Part shown: one piece after another, positions 48,701 through 55,089 of the stretch | Layout of the letters: each line of letters begins with the position of its first letter | Numbering within the stretch: the stretch's first letter is position 1 | From: Neospora caninum Liverpool | Lineage: Eukaryota > Apicomplexa > Conoidasida > Eucoccidiorida > Sarcocystidae | DNA: 64,000 bases | Direction of reading: 5' to 3' | Assembly (NCBI RefSeq): GCF_000208865.1 | Contig: NC_018394.1 | Span: 1,814,964-1,878,963, forward strand | The notes under the pieces: model-generated | Told to the model about the DNA's origin: nothing | Databases searched by the model: none | What the model saw: the letters and a program-made list of their open reading frames with translations, nothing else | Position numbers and translations under genes: made by a program

Positions 48701-49232
48701 ACTGGTGAGGAACTTCAAGGCTGTCTCCACGCTGCTAGTTCCTCACATGAATATACTTTTGCATGCTTGTGTTGATGTGAATGGCTAGTTGTGTAGATGC
48801 CAATGTACGTTGTATGATGGCCTATGCTTTGATGTGCAGGTCTGTTTGATTATTTGCATGCATGTACGTATATTTGTATGTATTTTCTGTGTATGTGAAT
48901 GTGCGCGAGCGATGTGGGAGATGTTTGTTCCCAGTGGAACGAACTCCATCTGTAGCCGCGTGGCCCCGTATATTGCGTGTGATTACATTCAGATGCATGC
49001 ATCTGTTGTGCGCATCCTCGAGCGCTGTATATGTGTGGGTCTTCCGCTGGAGGTAATTGTCCCAGGCTTTTGCTCGACGCGTTTGTGAAGTGAAGGACTC
49101 ATTCCTCCAAAAGCATGTGGAAGAACTGAGGGCGAATCTTAGTTTTTTTTACATTGTTTGCGTATGCCGCTTAGGGATACTCGTGAAGGGCAAAAACGCT
49201 GGTCGACAACAAAGTTGCGAGTGCCTCACCAT
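7801..49232 (-). CDS. Axonemal outer-arm dynein heavy chain, alpha type, with Kelch/IPT/filamin N-terminus (49-exon model)
   Basis: ATP-driven minus-end microtubule motor of the flagellar outer arm. In coccidia flagella exist only in microgametes, so expression should be male-gamete specific (inference). Exons in transcript order, lower-higher coordinate: 49230-49232(?), 48343-48520, 47767-47931, 43811-44027, 43379-43428, 42865-42925, 42186-42575, 41429-41685, 40632-40885, 39946-40287, 38883-39082, 37942-38161, 37046-37276, 36148-36384, 35480-35658, 34546-35116, 33924-34124, 32680-33372, 31670-32030, 31006-31306, 30243-30541, 28780-29494, 27642-28014, 27024-27134, 26601-26814, 25541-25833, 24890-25182, 24141-24356, 23347-23671, 22661-22843, 21484-21855, 20401-20568, 19889-20076, 19181-19328, 18568-18858, 17805-17957, 17142-17414, 16524-16724, 16017-16263, 15259-15590, 14185-14396, 13627-13921, 12953-13087, 11959-12156, 11039-11220, 10320-10635, 9058-9222, 8212-8852, 7801-7870. 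These sum to 12,720 nt, a multiple of three, with every junction in phase. Four P-loops are present. It ends in [11 protein letters not shown]. Confidence 0.9.
12529..12578. repeat. ATATATCC-type and TA microsatellite in a dynein intron
   Basis: Several copies of an 8-10 bp unit made of TATATA plus CCA or CCAC, grading into pure TA. It lies between exons 11959-12156 and 12953-13087. Confidence 0.8.
15412..16724 (-). other. Acidic low-complexity insertion between dynein AAA5 and AAA6
   Basis: Between VANKPP (exon 17142-17414) and the conserved [20 protein letters not shown] (exon 15259-15590) lie about 210 residues absent from known dyneins. Exon 16524-16724 is almost all Glu, Asp, Ala, Gly and Ser ([20 protein letters not shown]) with one basic patch, RKKKARRSR. 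Exon 16017-16263 continues with [20 protein letters not shown]. The 5' part of exon 15259-15590 ends in [11 protein letters not shown]. The three exons keep phase with each other and with both flanks, so they look translated, although low-complexity sequence gives no homology support. Confidence 0.7.
17142..20076 (-). other. Dynein AAA5 module
   Basis: Exon 19889-20076 begins with the end of the stalk ([28 protein letters not shown]). Exon 19181-19328 has [19 protein letters not shown] and [11 protein letters not shown]. Exon 18568-18858 covers [19 protein letters not shown] and [12 protein letters not shown]. Exon 17805-17957 has [18 protein letters not shown]. Exon 17142-17414 has [17 protein letters not shown] and [14 protein letters not shown]. 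These are in the canonical order. AAA5 normally lacks a functional P-loop, and none is visible here. Confidence 0.9.
20401..23671 (-). other. Dynein stalk coiled coil and microtubule-binding domain
   Basis: Exon 23347-23671 opens with [13 protein letters not shown] and continues as CC1 of the stalk, rich in Lys, Glu and Ala heptads ([20 protein letters not shown]). Exon 22661-22843 finishes CC1 and enters the microtubule-binding domain at [20 protein letters not shown]. Exon 21484-21855 (124 codons) has the globular tip ([29 protein letters not shown]-like helix, [11 protein letters not shown]) and the start of CC2. Exon 20401-20568 is the rest of CC2. The long flap insertion seen in some inner-arm dyneins is not apparent. 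Confidence 0.9.
23840..23916. repeat. Compound TA / TATG microsatellite
   Basis: A TA run followed by GTAT units and two further TA runs, in the intron between dynein exons 23347-23671 and 24141-24356. Confidence 0.85.
24141..25833 (-). other. Dynein AAA4 module
   Basis: Exon 25541-25833 carries the AAA4 P-loop [15 protein letters not shown] near 25636-25670, with [12 protein letters not shown] downstream. Exon 24890-25182 has [21 protein letters not shown], where the Walker B region sits, and ends in FSPVGDNIR. Exon 24141-24356 has [20 protein letters not shown] and [14 protein letters not shown] just before the stalk. The exon 24141-24356 donor is GTCGGG, a weak GT site chosen because it alone keeps the conserved join into the stalk exon. 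Confidence 0.88.
24566..24613. repeat. Tetranucleotide ATGT microsatellite
   Basis: About twelve uninterrupted ATGT units in the intron between dynein exons 24141-24356 and 24890-25182. It makes artificial Tyr/Ile/His ORFs on both strands. Confidence 0.9.
26041..26090. repeat. TA microsatellite
   Basis: Two TA runs separated by a single TG and one TTT interruption, in the intron between dynein exons 25541-25833 and 26601-26814. Confidence 0.85.
26871..26986. repeat. 23-bp GC-rich minisatellite in a dynein intron
   Basis: Five head-to-tail copies of a 23-bp unit built on GGCGGCGACCGAGGAG plus a tail that is either ACACA or AGAGA. It fills most of the short intron 26815-27023 between two AAA3 exons. 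Confidence 0.85.
28037..28077. repeat. 13-bp tandem repeat, three copies, beside a splice acceptor
   Basis: Three perfect copies of AACCGTCATGCGA start 22 bp outside dynein exon 27642-28014, immediately upstream of its acceptor in transcript orientation. Confidence 0.9.
30243..31306 (-). other. Dynein AAA2 module
   Basis: Exon 31006-31306 has the AAA2 P-loop [14 protein letters not shown] at about 31090-31131, preceded by [12 protein letters not shown]. Exon 30243-30541 supplies [24 protein letters not shown] (Walker B region; shown only as WILLDGDLD in most families) and [13 protein letters not shown]. The AAA1-AAA2 P-loop spacing is about 280 residues, as expected. In known dyneins AAA2 binds ATP structurally and does not hydrolyse it. 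Confidence 0.9.
31564..31620. repeat. Long TA microsatellite
   Basis: Nearly 60 bp of alternating TA broken once by a C. It lies about 50 bp from the donor of dynein exon 31670-32030, inside the following intron. Confidence 0.9.
31670..33372 (-). other. Dynein AAA1 module (main ATPase site)
   Basis: Exon 32680-33372 carries the principal Walker [15 protein letters not shown], at about 32944-32985 on the complement, followed by [19 protein letters not shown] and the Walker B CFDEFNRL near 32815-32840. Exon 31670-32030 continues with [16 protein letters not shown] and the helical lid, including [19 protein letters not shown]. All catalytic elements expected of AAA1 are present, so the site should hydrolyse ATP. 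The P-loop falls at about residue 1388 of the model, some 500 residues earlier than in typical axonemal chains, because the tail is short. Confidence 0.92.
32419..32563. repeat. Compound TATC-TA-TATC-TA microsatellite, 145 bp
   Basis: A symmetrical arrangement: TATC units, a TA run, a longer block of TATC units, then a second TA run. It lies in the intron between dynein exons 31670-32030 and 32680-33372 and is the largest simple repeat in the window. Confidence 0.95.
33735..33771. repeat. TA microsatellite
   Basis: Alternating TA with a single C interruption, in the intron between dynein exons 33372 and 33924. Confidence 0.8.
33924..39082 (-). other. Helical stem and linker (DHC_N2) of the dynein heavy chain (residues about 640-1252)
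   Basis: Exons 38883-39082, 37942-38161 and 37046-37276 are helical and charged, with segments such as [10 protein letters not shown] and [17 protein letters not shown]. From exon 36148-36384 onward the sequence matches the linker: [21 protein letters not shown] then ARHWAELL. Next come exon 35480-35658 ([13 protein letters not shown]), exon 34546-35116 ([37 protein letters not shown]) and exon 33924-34124 ([20 protein letters not shown]). The linker swings across the AAA ring in the power stroke. Only about 215 residues lie between the filamin repeat and the linker, so the canonical DHC_N1 tail and dimerisation region is very short or absent. Alpha-type chains are known for reduced tails. 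Confidence 0.85.
37598..37669. repeat. 36-bp direct repeat, two copies
   Basis: Two adjacent, nearly identical 36-bp units beginning TAGGTACATCTACATG and ending in TATATAACATG, in the intron between dynein exons 37046-37276 and 37942-38161. Confidence 0.85.
39747..39796. repeat. TA microsatellite
   Basis: Two long TA runs joined by ATAC, in the intron between dynein exons 38883-39082 and 39946-40287. A second, shorter TA run lies at about 39675-39691. Confidence 0.85.
39946..41685 (-). other. IPT/TIG and filamin-like Ig domains of the dynein heavy chain (residues about 355-639)
   Basis: Exon 41429-41685 begins with the last Kelch strand ([17 protein letters not shown]) and runs into an IPT/TIG fold with [19 protein letters not shown]. 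Exon 40632-40885 has [12 protein letters not shown] and [17 protein letters not shown], typical of a filamin-type Ig strand pair. Exon 39946-40287 has a classical filamin repeat core, [20 protein letters not shown], followed by GSPFLASF. This order (Kelch, IPT, filamin) is what I know from the Chlamydomonas alpha heavy chain. It supports the alpha-type assignment better than the motor domain, which is similar in all axonemal dyneins. Role: inferred tail attachment within the outer arm. Confidence 0.85.
44028..47766 (-). other. Exceptionally long dynein intron 3 (3.74 kb) inside the Kelch propeller
   Basis: The donor after DCWTLDL (about 47766) and the acceptor before EATALDTAP (44027) are in phase. 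Most other introns in this gene are 0.1-1.2 kb. The interval contains TA microsatellites, two short CCCTAAA-type telomere-like stretches, and several short minus-strand ORFs without recognisable motifs. One GT-AG bounded candidate exon (44580-44658) puts a stop in the frame, so I left it out. No independent gene is evident on either strand. Confidence 0.55.
46791..46804. repeat. Two-copy telomere-like repeat (CCCTAAA)2
   Basis: Two perfect head-to-tail copies of CCCTAAA, the complement of the TTTAGGG telomere unit used by Toxoplasma and many relatives. It lies inside dynein intron 3. A second, one-and-a-half-copy stretch lies at 45403-45413 in the same intron. Confidence 0.6.
48521..49229 (-). 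other. Putative first intron or 5' leader of the dynein gene, with TGCATGC motifs
   Basis: If the initiator ATG is at 49232-49230, this is intron 1. If not, it contains the 5' UTR or promoter. The conserved coding sequence starts at 48520 with [12 protein letters not shown] just after a pyrimidine-rich CAG acceptor. The region holds several TGCATGC-type words, including a perfect 14-bp palindrome at 48991-49004. GCATGC words are bound by apicomplexan AP2 factors in several species (family knowledge); their use here is inference. Confidence 0.4.
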
Positions 49233-51128
49233 TCTGTCAGGTTGAGCCGTAGTTAGCAGCGATGCGACTGGTGAGAACAAATGTCTTTTTGTTCCCGTGG
49301 AAAAAGTGAGCACCCTTCTCCACGCACAAGAAAGGCGCTGTACGCTTTGAGATGTTCAACTTCTTTTCGGAACCGGAGAGAACGATATAGGGAAAGAAGG
49401 CTCGATCACCTGCCACGCATACACTAGAGACCGCCTAAAACGCGCAGCAACGGGCGTCGGCGGTTATGGAAAAACGAAAAGGGAGAAGCCTGTGAGTTTG
49501 GTTCAGGTCGGTCTCCTCGGATTAGCGGCGAAATGCCCGCTCACGTGAAAATACATGAAACGGGGCCGAAAGAGAGCGTGCGAGAGCGCTGGGGGAGACT
49601 CTCTGGAGGGTGAAGAGGAGAGAGAGAAGGGCGTTTTGCAAGGGACGGAGCAGTTTTTGATTCGCAGTTGCGCTTGCGTCCGCCTCTAGTAGGATGTGTG
49701 TTTTGAACTGGAAGGCAGAGATATTTTTGTTGCTATTTCCGGTGAGGAATTGAAGGGGACCGGAGAGCTTTGCAGCGGCAGGCGCGAGCTGCCAATCGGT
49801 TGCTGACCGTCCCCGTTCTCAGGCTCTCTGGCCCGTTAGCCTCACGTGGGGAAAACTCCAGTTCATGACATACACCCCTTGCAGCTTGAAGAGGAGAAAT
49901 ATGAGCCGAGTACGGAAATGGAGAAGCGACGGACAGAGCGATACACTGCCCAGATGGCGATTCGGAGCGGGAAGATGGTTAGATCAGCAGAACGATTGGC
50001 AAGAAAGAAGGTGTGAGTTGCCTTCTCAACAGGTACGCTTCCTCTGGGAAAATCCTAGGCTAAGCTTAAATAAATGTACGCAGGTCTGGAAAAGATTACG
50101 GATTGAGGAAGTTTTCACGAAGAGACTGAAGGTCCATATGGATAGACTGAGATATAGGGGGAGTCCATATCCTTAAGAGAGTTTCGGCTTTTTCCTTAGT
50201 ACAGATATTTACAACAGATGTGTGTATGTAGCGATATGTTTGACTCGCGATGGAGAGGAAGGACCGTTGAAACCTGGCTTTCCGTGTCCCTTTCTTTCCC
50301 TTCCGGTGGCGGCTCAAGTCTTTGCTGTCCCCTTTAGATCTTTGCTCGTGTCTGTGTCAAGTTTGAGAGCCTACGAGAGGCGTCTTCGATGCCGTCTTGC
50401 TGATTTGTAGCCGAGAGACGAAAGCACGCTGCAACTGGAGAGCCGTGTGTCCGAAAGGAAAAACTGGAACAGTCTTGGTCGGGGGAGAGCCCAACTGGGA
50501 TTTCATTCTTTTCCGTAGCGCCGAGAGGGCGGCTTTCAATCCCCTCTTTGGGCTCAGTGCTGAGGTTTGAGCCTTCCGGGAGATGTGAGAAAGACGCACG
50601 TGCCACGTGCACGATATGTCGATGCGAAACACTCCAGAGACAGATACAAAGGCTTGCGGAGATTTTTGTCTTCGGAAAATGAGAGAAACTCGCAAAAATG
50701 GAGGAATTGAGGCGGAGGGGTCTGCTGCGTCTACGCGTGCGGCCATGGCTTTCTCCCTCTGCTGCTGTTGCAAGGATGTCTATGTTTCGGGAAGTGGAAG
50801 ACTTTTATTGTGAAGCTGCCAACCCAGCTTTTCAGGAAAACGGTAAGAAAAGCGGAAAACGTCCGAGACAACATGTGGCTTCTTCGCCAGCTATCGGGCC
50901 CCTCGCGCCGTGCCACTCTTGAGAAAACTGTGCACCTCGTAAAAGTGTCTTGCGTTTTCTCAGGAAAAGGTTGCGCTCTTCAGTCGCCCTCCGTTGATTT
51001 CTCTCGGCCGGAAAACCAAAGAGGCCTGCTGTCTTCGAGAGTGCGTTTCCATCTGGGGAAAAGCGCTCTCCAACTTCGTTCTGGGCGTGATTGAAAAACC
51101 GATGTTGTGAAGAAGGTACACACGACCA

Positions 51129-51995
51129 CTAAACTAACAATGCTGGTACGCAGACTTTGTATGCAAGCTGAAGACTCAGTCGCGGAAACGATCCGTACAT
51201 CTGCCTCGCTCCATATCGGCCGGGAACTGCAGGTTCGTTTGTCGAAATAGAGTTGCAACTTGCTCTCCAGAAGGGAGTTCCGTAGGCAGTTTCTGGACGA
51301 GGATTGGGCTTACCTTTTCTATGATTGTTCACGCTCTCTGACACAGTGGGAACAGATACGAGAGAGTGAAACGCACAACGCATACAAAACACGTTTCGAG
51401 AGTTCAGCGATTTGTTCCGCACAGCAACGCCTCGGAGGAATTCTTCACTCTGCTTTGCATGAACACACACGATGCACGGTTCGACTTCACGGTATCTGTT
51501 GAAGCAAGAGGAAGAGCGTGATCTTTTGGTTTCCCGCCTGATCGCTCTTTGCGCCTCACGAAGACACGTTTCTCCATTGTCTGGCTCAAACTCAAAGCCC
51601 TGAGCACACACAGGCTTAGATTCCAATACACGTTCGGTCACTTTGGAAACTTGAATGCGGATTTCTCCAGTTTCTCTGGACTGACCGAGCGCGAAAGACG
51701 CCGACCGCGCGAATCGTTGCGGTTTTCGACTTAAATGACTCTGTATGTAGACTTGCTCGTTGGTGTAGAAATTATTTTTTGCGTCAGGGGATGAGTAGGA
51801 TCCGCACTGTTTCTTTTCATTTGCGCTGGGCGATTTTTTTGTTTGCGGCCTTTCGCTGATTCTCTTGAGTTTGAGAGTTAGTGTCACAGAGAAACAGCCA
51901 CATTTACACGCTCCACATTTCTCTGTTTTAGATTGTGTCTTTGGGGCACATAGGACACTCTGCCCTTCCATACACTCTCTCCCCCATCTCCCCAC
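51129..51995 (-). CDS. Unrecognised 288-codon ORF (doubtful gene)
   Basis: An uninterrupted ORF starting MGRWGRECMEG and ending in VPALLV. It has no signal peptide, membrane helix or known domain that I can see. It is Ser, Arg and Lys rich with scattered Cys (KCGACKCGCF near residue 31), resembling translated non-coding DNA as much as protein. It lies upstream of the dynein gene on the same strand, so it could be a 5' leader, an uncharacterised small gene or chance. In 64 kb of six-frame sequence an ORF of this length is near the limit of chance expectation. I do not assign a function. Confidence 0.15.
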   Translation of the reverse strand: MGRWGRECMEGQSVLCAPKTQSKTEKCGACKCGCFSVTLTLKLKRISERPQTKKSPSANEKKQCGSYSSPDAKNNFYTNEQVYIQSHLSRKPQRFARSASFALGQSRETGEIRIQVSKVTERVLESKPVCAQGFEFEPDNGETCLREAQRAIRRETKRSRSSSCFNRYREVEPCIVCVHAKQSEEFLRGVAVRNKSLNSRNVFCMRCAFHSLVSVPTVSESVNNHRKGKPNPRPETAYGTPFWRASCNSISTNEPAVPGRYGARQMYGSFPRLSLQLAYKVCVPALLV

Positions 51996-52159
51996 GGTCT
52001 GCGTTAGAATTTACCGTTTTCCATGACCTGAAAGACAGCGGTTTATCCGGAGATGGCGAAGAGTCGTGCAGAACCTGTCACGCGAACAATCGATCTGCGA
52101 TTTCGTATAAACTTTGTCCCGGGGTTTGTAGTCTGTTGGGTTTTCCAGAAGCGCTCCGG

Positions 52160-52285
52160 TAGTAAGATATAAATAAGATAGTAGCTAATCTACCATATAT
52201 GATGTAAGTCTCTTGTGCAATAGCCCTACCGACAATAATCAAGGGGATCAAAAACGATATACCCAAAGTTCCTGCACGCTCTCCC
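52160..52285 (-). pseudogene. Probable nuclear copy of mitochondrial DNA (NUMT), cytochrome b 3'-end-like fragment
   Basis: On the minus strand this short, locally AT-rich stretch reads FLIPLIIVGRAIAQETYIIY followed by GRLATILFIS. That resembles the last transmembrane segment and C-terminal tail of apicomplexan cytochrome b (a Q-x-x-Y-I-x-x-GR-x-x-T-I-L-F pattern). The hydrophobic reading is abruptly flanked by ordinary nuclear sequence on both sides, with no start codon or splice signals for a gene. Toxoplasma and relatives carry very many short NUMTs. The fragment is far too short to function. The identification rests on recalled family pattern only, and the boundaries are approximate. Confidence 0.5.
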
Positions 52286-53321
52286 TGGGACGGTACATAA
52301 CCGTCATTCACACATAAGACGCCGGCATCTGTCGACGATTTACGAGGGTGAAAACGCGGACAGTGGGAGTCCGCTGACACGAAGCTGAGATTTGTCTCCA
52401 ACAGAAAACTCTGCTGCTTTTCGTTTGCGGCTCTCTTCTCTGGCGATTCATACAGATGCAATTGCTCTTTCACTGAAAAAGACGCTCTAAAGAGTGCAGT
52501 CTGTTTTGAGAGGAATCAAGGTCTTCGTCGAGGAGTCGCTACGTTGACGTGGTTATTAATTTGGTTTTATCTTTTCAGCTGCCTGTGTACGGAAAGACTT
52601 GCAGGTGTTTCCATGTGAATTGAGAAATACGCCTTTTGGCTTTCTGTTTCTCCGTGGTCACTGGGACGAAAGGAAACTCAATTTGCCGATCGATGAGAGA
52701 GGAAGGAGCTCGCATGAGGAGAGGCGACTCGCATGCGCGGAATCTTCTGTCACACGCCTGACAGTTTTTAAAAATCTACTGGAGTTTTACGGCAGACGAG
52801 TGACTCTAGCCGGCCGGAAGTGTGCGCAAGAGAAAGGCGGAGCCGACAAACTCCCCAGGCGCGCTCGTTCTCGAGCGGCTTGTGCGTGCGTGTACGCGAG
52901 AAGTGGAAGAGAGAGGCTCGGCGGAGTATCATTGGATAATGCGAGGTTCCTCTCCACCAGTGAGAAAAGGCAGGGAACGCAAACAAGAAGTTACAGAGAA
53001 AACGAAATCAACTGCGCATCCGTATGAATGCAAATGGTACTGGAGTGCCTACCGGCCGACAGAAAACGCATGCACAAGGACTTGGAAGCTTTTTTGGTGA
53101 CATGTAAAGGTATCTACACATAGACATGCGGCGCTACCCATAGATACACCCCTATAGATACATGAATACAAGCATATGAACAGTGTTTTTAGACGTAAGT
53201 ATACAGACGTAAAGATACACGAGGAAGCAAACTTCAAAAAAAGGAGGCGCAAAACGAGTGTCGCCATCTGAGAGAAAAGAACTCCACCTTCCCCAACCGC
53301 CCGTTTCGACAAACAACCTCT

Positions 53322-53923
53322 TTACTTCCACAATTTGCGAAGAGACATATTCTTCTCTGCGTCCTTCTTCATAACCTGCGTGCAACACAGCCATCCACAC
53401 CCAAACATGGATTATATACAATATACATGCCATGTATATGTACATATATATATATATATATATACATATATATATGCAGGTTCATACAAAAACATTTGTT
53501 GGCATGGTGGATGTATGCTTTTGAGATCGGTGTTGAGAAATGCAGGCTTTATTTGCTACAAAGGCATTTTACCAGTCAGTTAACCCAACGTGTGATGCGT
53601 CTTTTACGAGAACGAACACGAGTGCCTCGGCACGAGAAACGTTTCCGTTTTCCGTCAGAGAGAAAACGGAACAGGGTCGGAGAGCACGTGCGGCAAAAAC
53701 ATGCACACTTTGCCCCTCGCATCAGCAAATACACAGGGTACGCAAGCTGAGAAGTATGCACGTGTCTCAACTCCTAGACGGACAGTCATCATGTGATGCA
53801 CCCACAATCGCGAACCTAGAATAGAAATGCAACTAGGCAAGCCTATTGTCGCGGTCGGTGTGTACATACATGTACATACTTGCGTGTGTATGTGTGCACA
53901 AATCTACGCAGCAAGCGTCTGCT

Positions 53924-53961
<38 letters not shown>

Positions 53962-55054
53962 ATTGAAATGTATGGATGTGGAATTGTGAAACTAGAGGTG
54001 ATGATACTGTTAGGGAAAGATTTAAAGTGCACGAATGGGGGGAACAACAAAGCGAGGCGCAGGAAGCATTACGGGACAAGCAGCAAACTCGTTTTGTCCA
54101 AGTGCGTTTGTGGCGAGAGACGAATTCGATCAAACACGGGAACACCTTCCCCAGACGTAGAGAAGACATTGATTGAGGCAGAGATGCTGAGTCCACAAGA
54201 GCCATTTAATCGAGGAAGACGCTAGATGGTTCGACAAACCAGACAGACAAGCAACTGAGAGACGCGAAGATGAGTTGAGGAACAAGCGAACTGACCTTCG
54301 CGACAGCCATCTCGAAGTCTTCCTGTGTAACGAACATGCGGCGTTCTCTGAGAGCAAACATTCCCGCCTCCGTGCACACAGCCTGAGGGCACAGAAGCAA
54401 GAACAGAGAACCAAGGTGTGAATAATACAAGACCAGGATAAAACGAGGGGAGACGATGCGACGACAGACAGAATAATCGAAACTGCGAGCGAAAAGGGGA
54501 AATGGAACTGCCACCTGGGGTACGTACACCAGGTGAAAGTCGGAAAAAATCAGCGCGACAAACAATGAGGGAAAAGGGAGGAGAGGAACGCGCACACACA
54601 CAAGGTAAAGGGCCCGACGAGAAGAGAGCCGCGTTTCTCTCACTTTGACCTCTGCACCCGACGATCCGTTCATTTCTTGCGCAATTTTTCTCATGTCAAT
54701 TCCACGCATCAGATTCATCTTCCGGCTGTGGATCTTCAAAATCTCCGTGCGTGCCTGGCAGTGACGACAAAACCCATCAATTCAGAAACAAAAACATACG
54801 CATTTTCCCACATGTCAGCCCGCGAGAACCCGCCTCCTCTATGTACACCCCACAAGGCGCATATCTATATATATGTAGGAAAAGCTGTTCAGATGTATGC
54901 ATGCATATACAGACGTGAGCGGCCACTCTTGAAAATCTTCAACTCGACTTTGGGCCGCGACGAGGTGGAACGGCAACGGAATTCTGGAAACAGCTTTCCT
55001 CGCTACGGATTGATCAAAGTTAGAGACAGGGGAAGGCCCATGCGTGCATGCAGT

Positions 55055-55089
<35 letters not shown>

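Larger units (their letters stand above)
49233..53321. other. Gene-poor interval between RPT6 3' end and dynein 5' end
   Basis: Both neighbours are on the minus strand, so this 4.1 kb should contain the RPT6 3' UTR on the right and the dynein promoter and 5' UTR on the left. Within it I find a probable mitochondrial DNA insertion near 52160-52285, a 288-codon minus-strand ORF of unknown status at 51129-51995, and otherwise no coding signature. The base composition has fewer TA microsatellites than the introns on either side. Confidence 0.55.
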
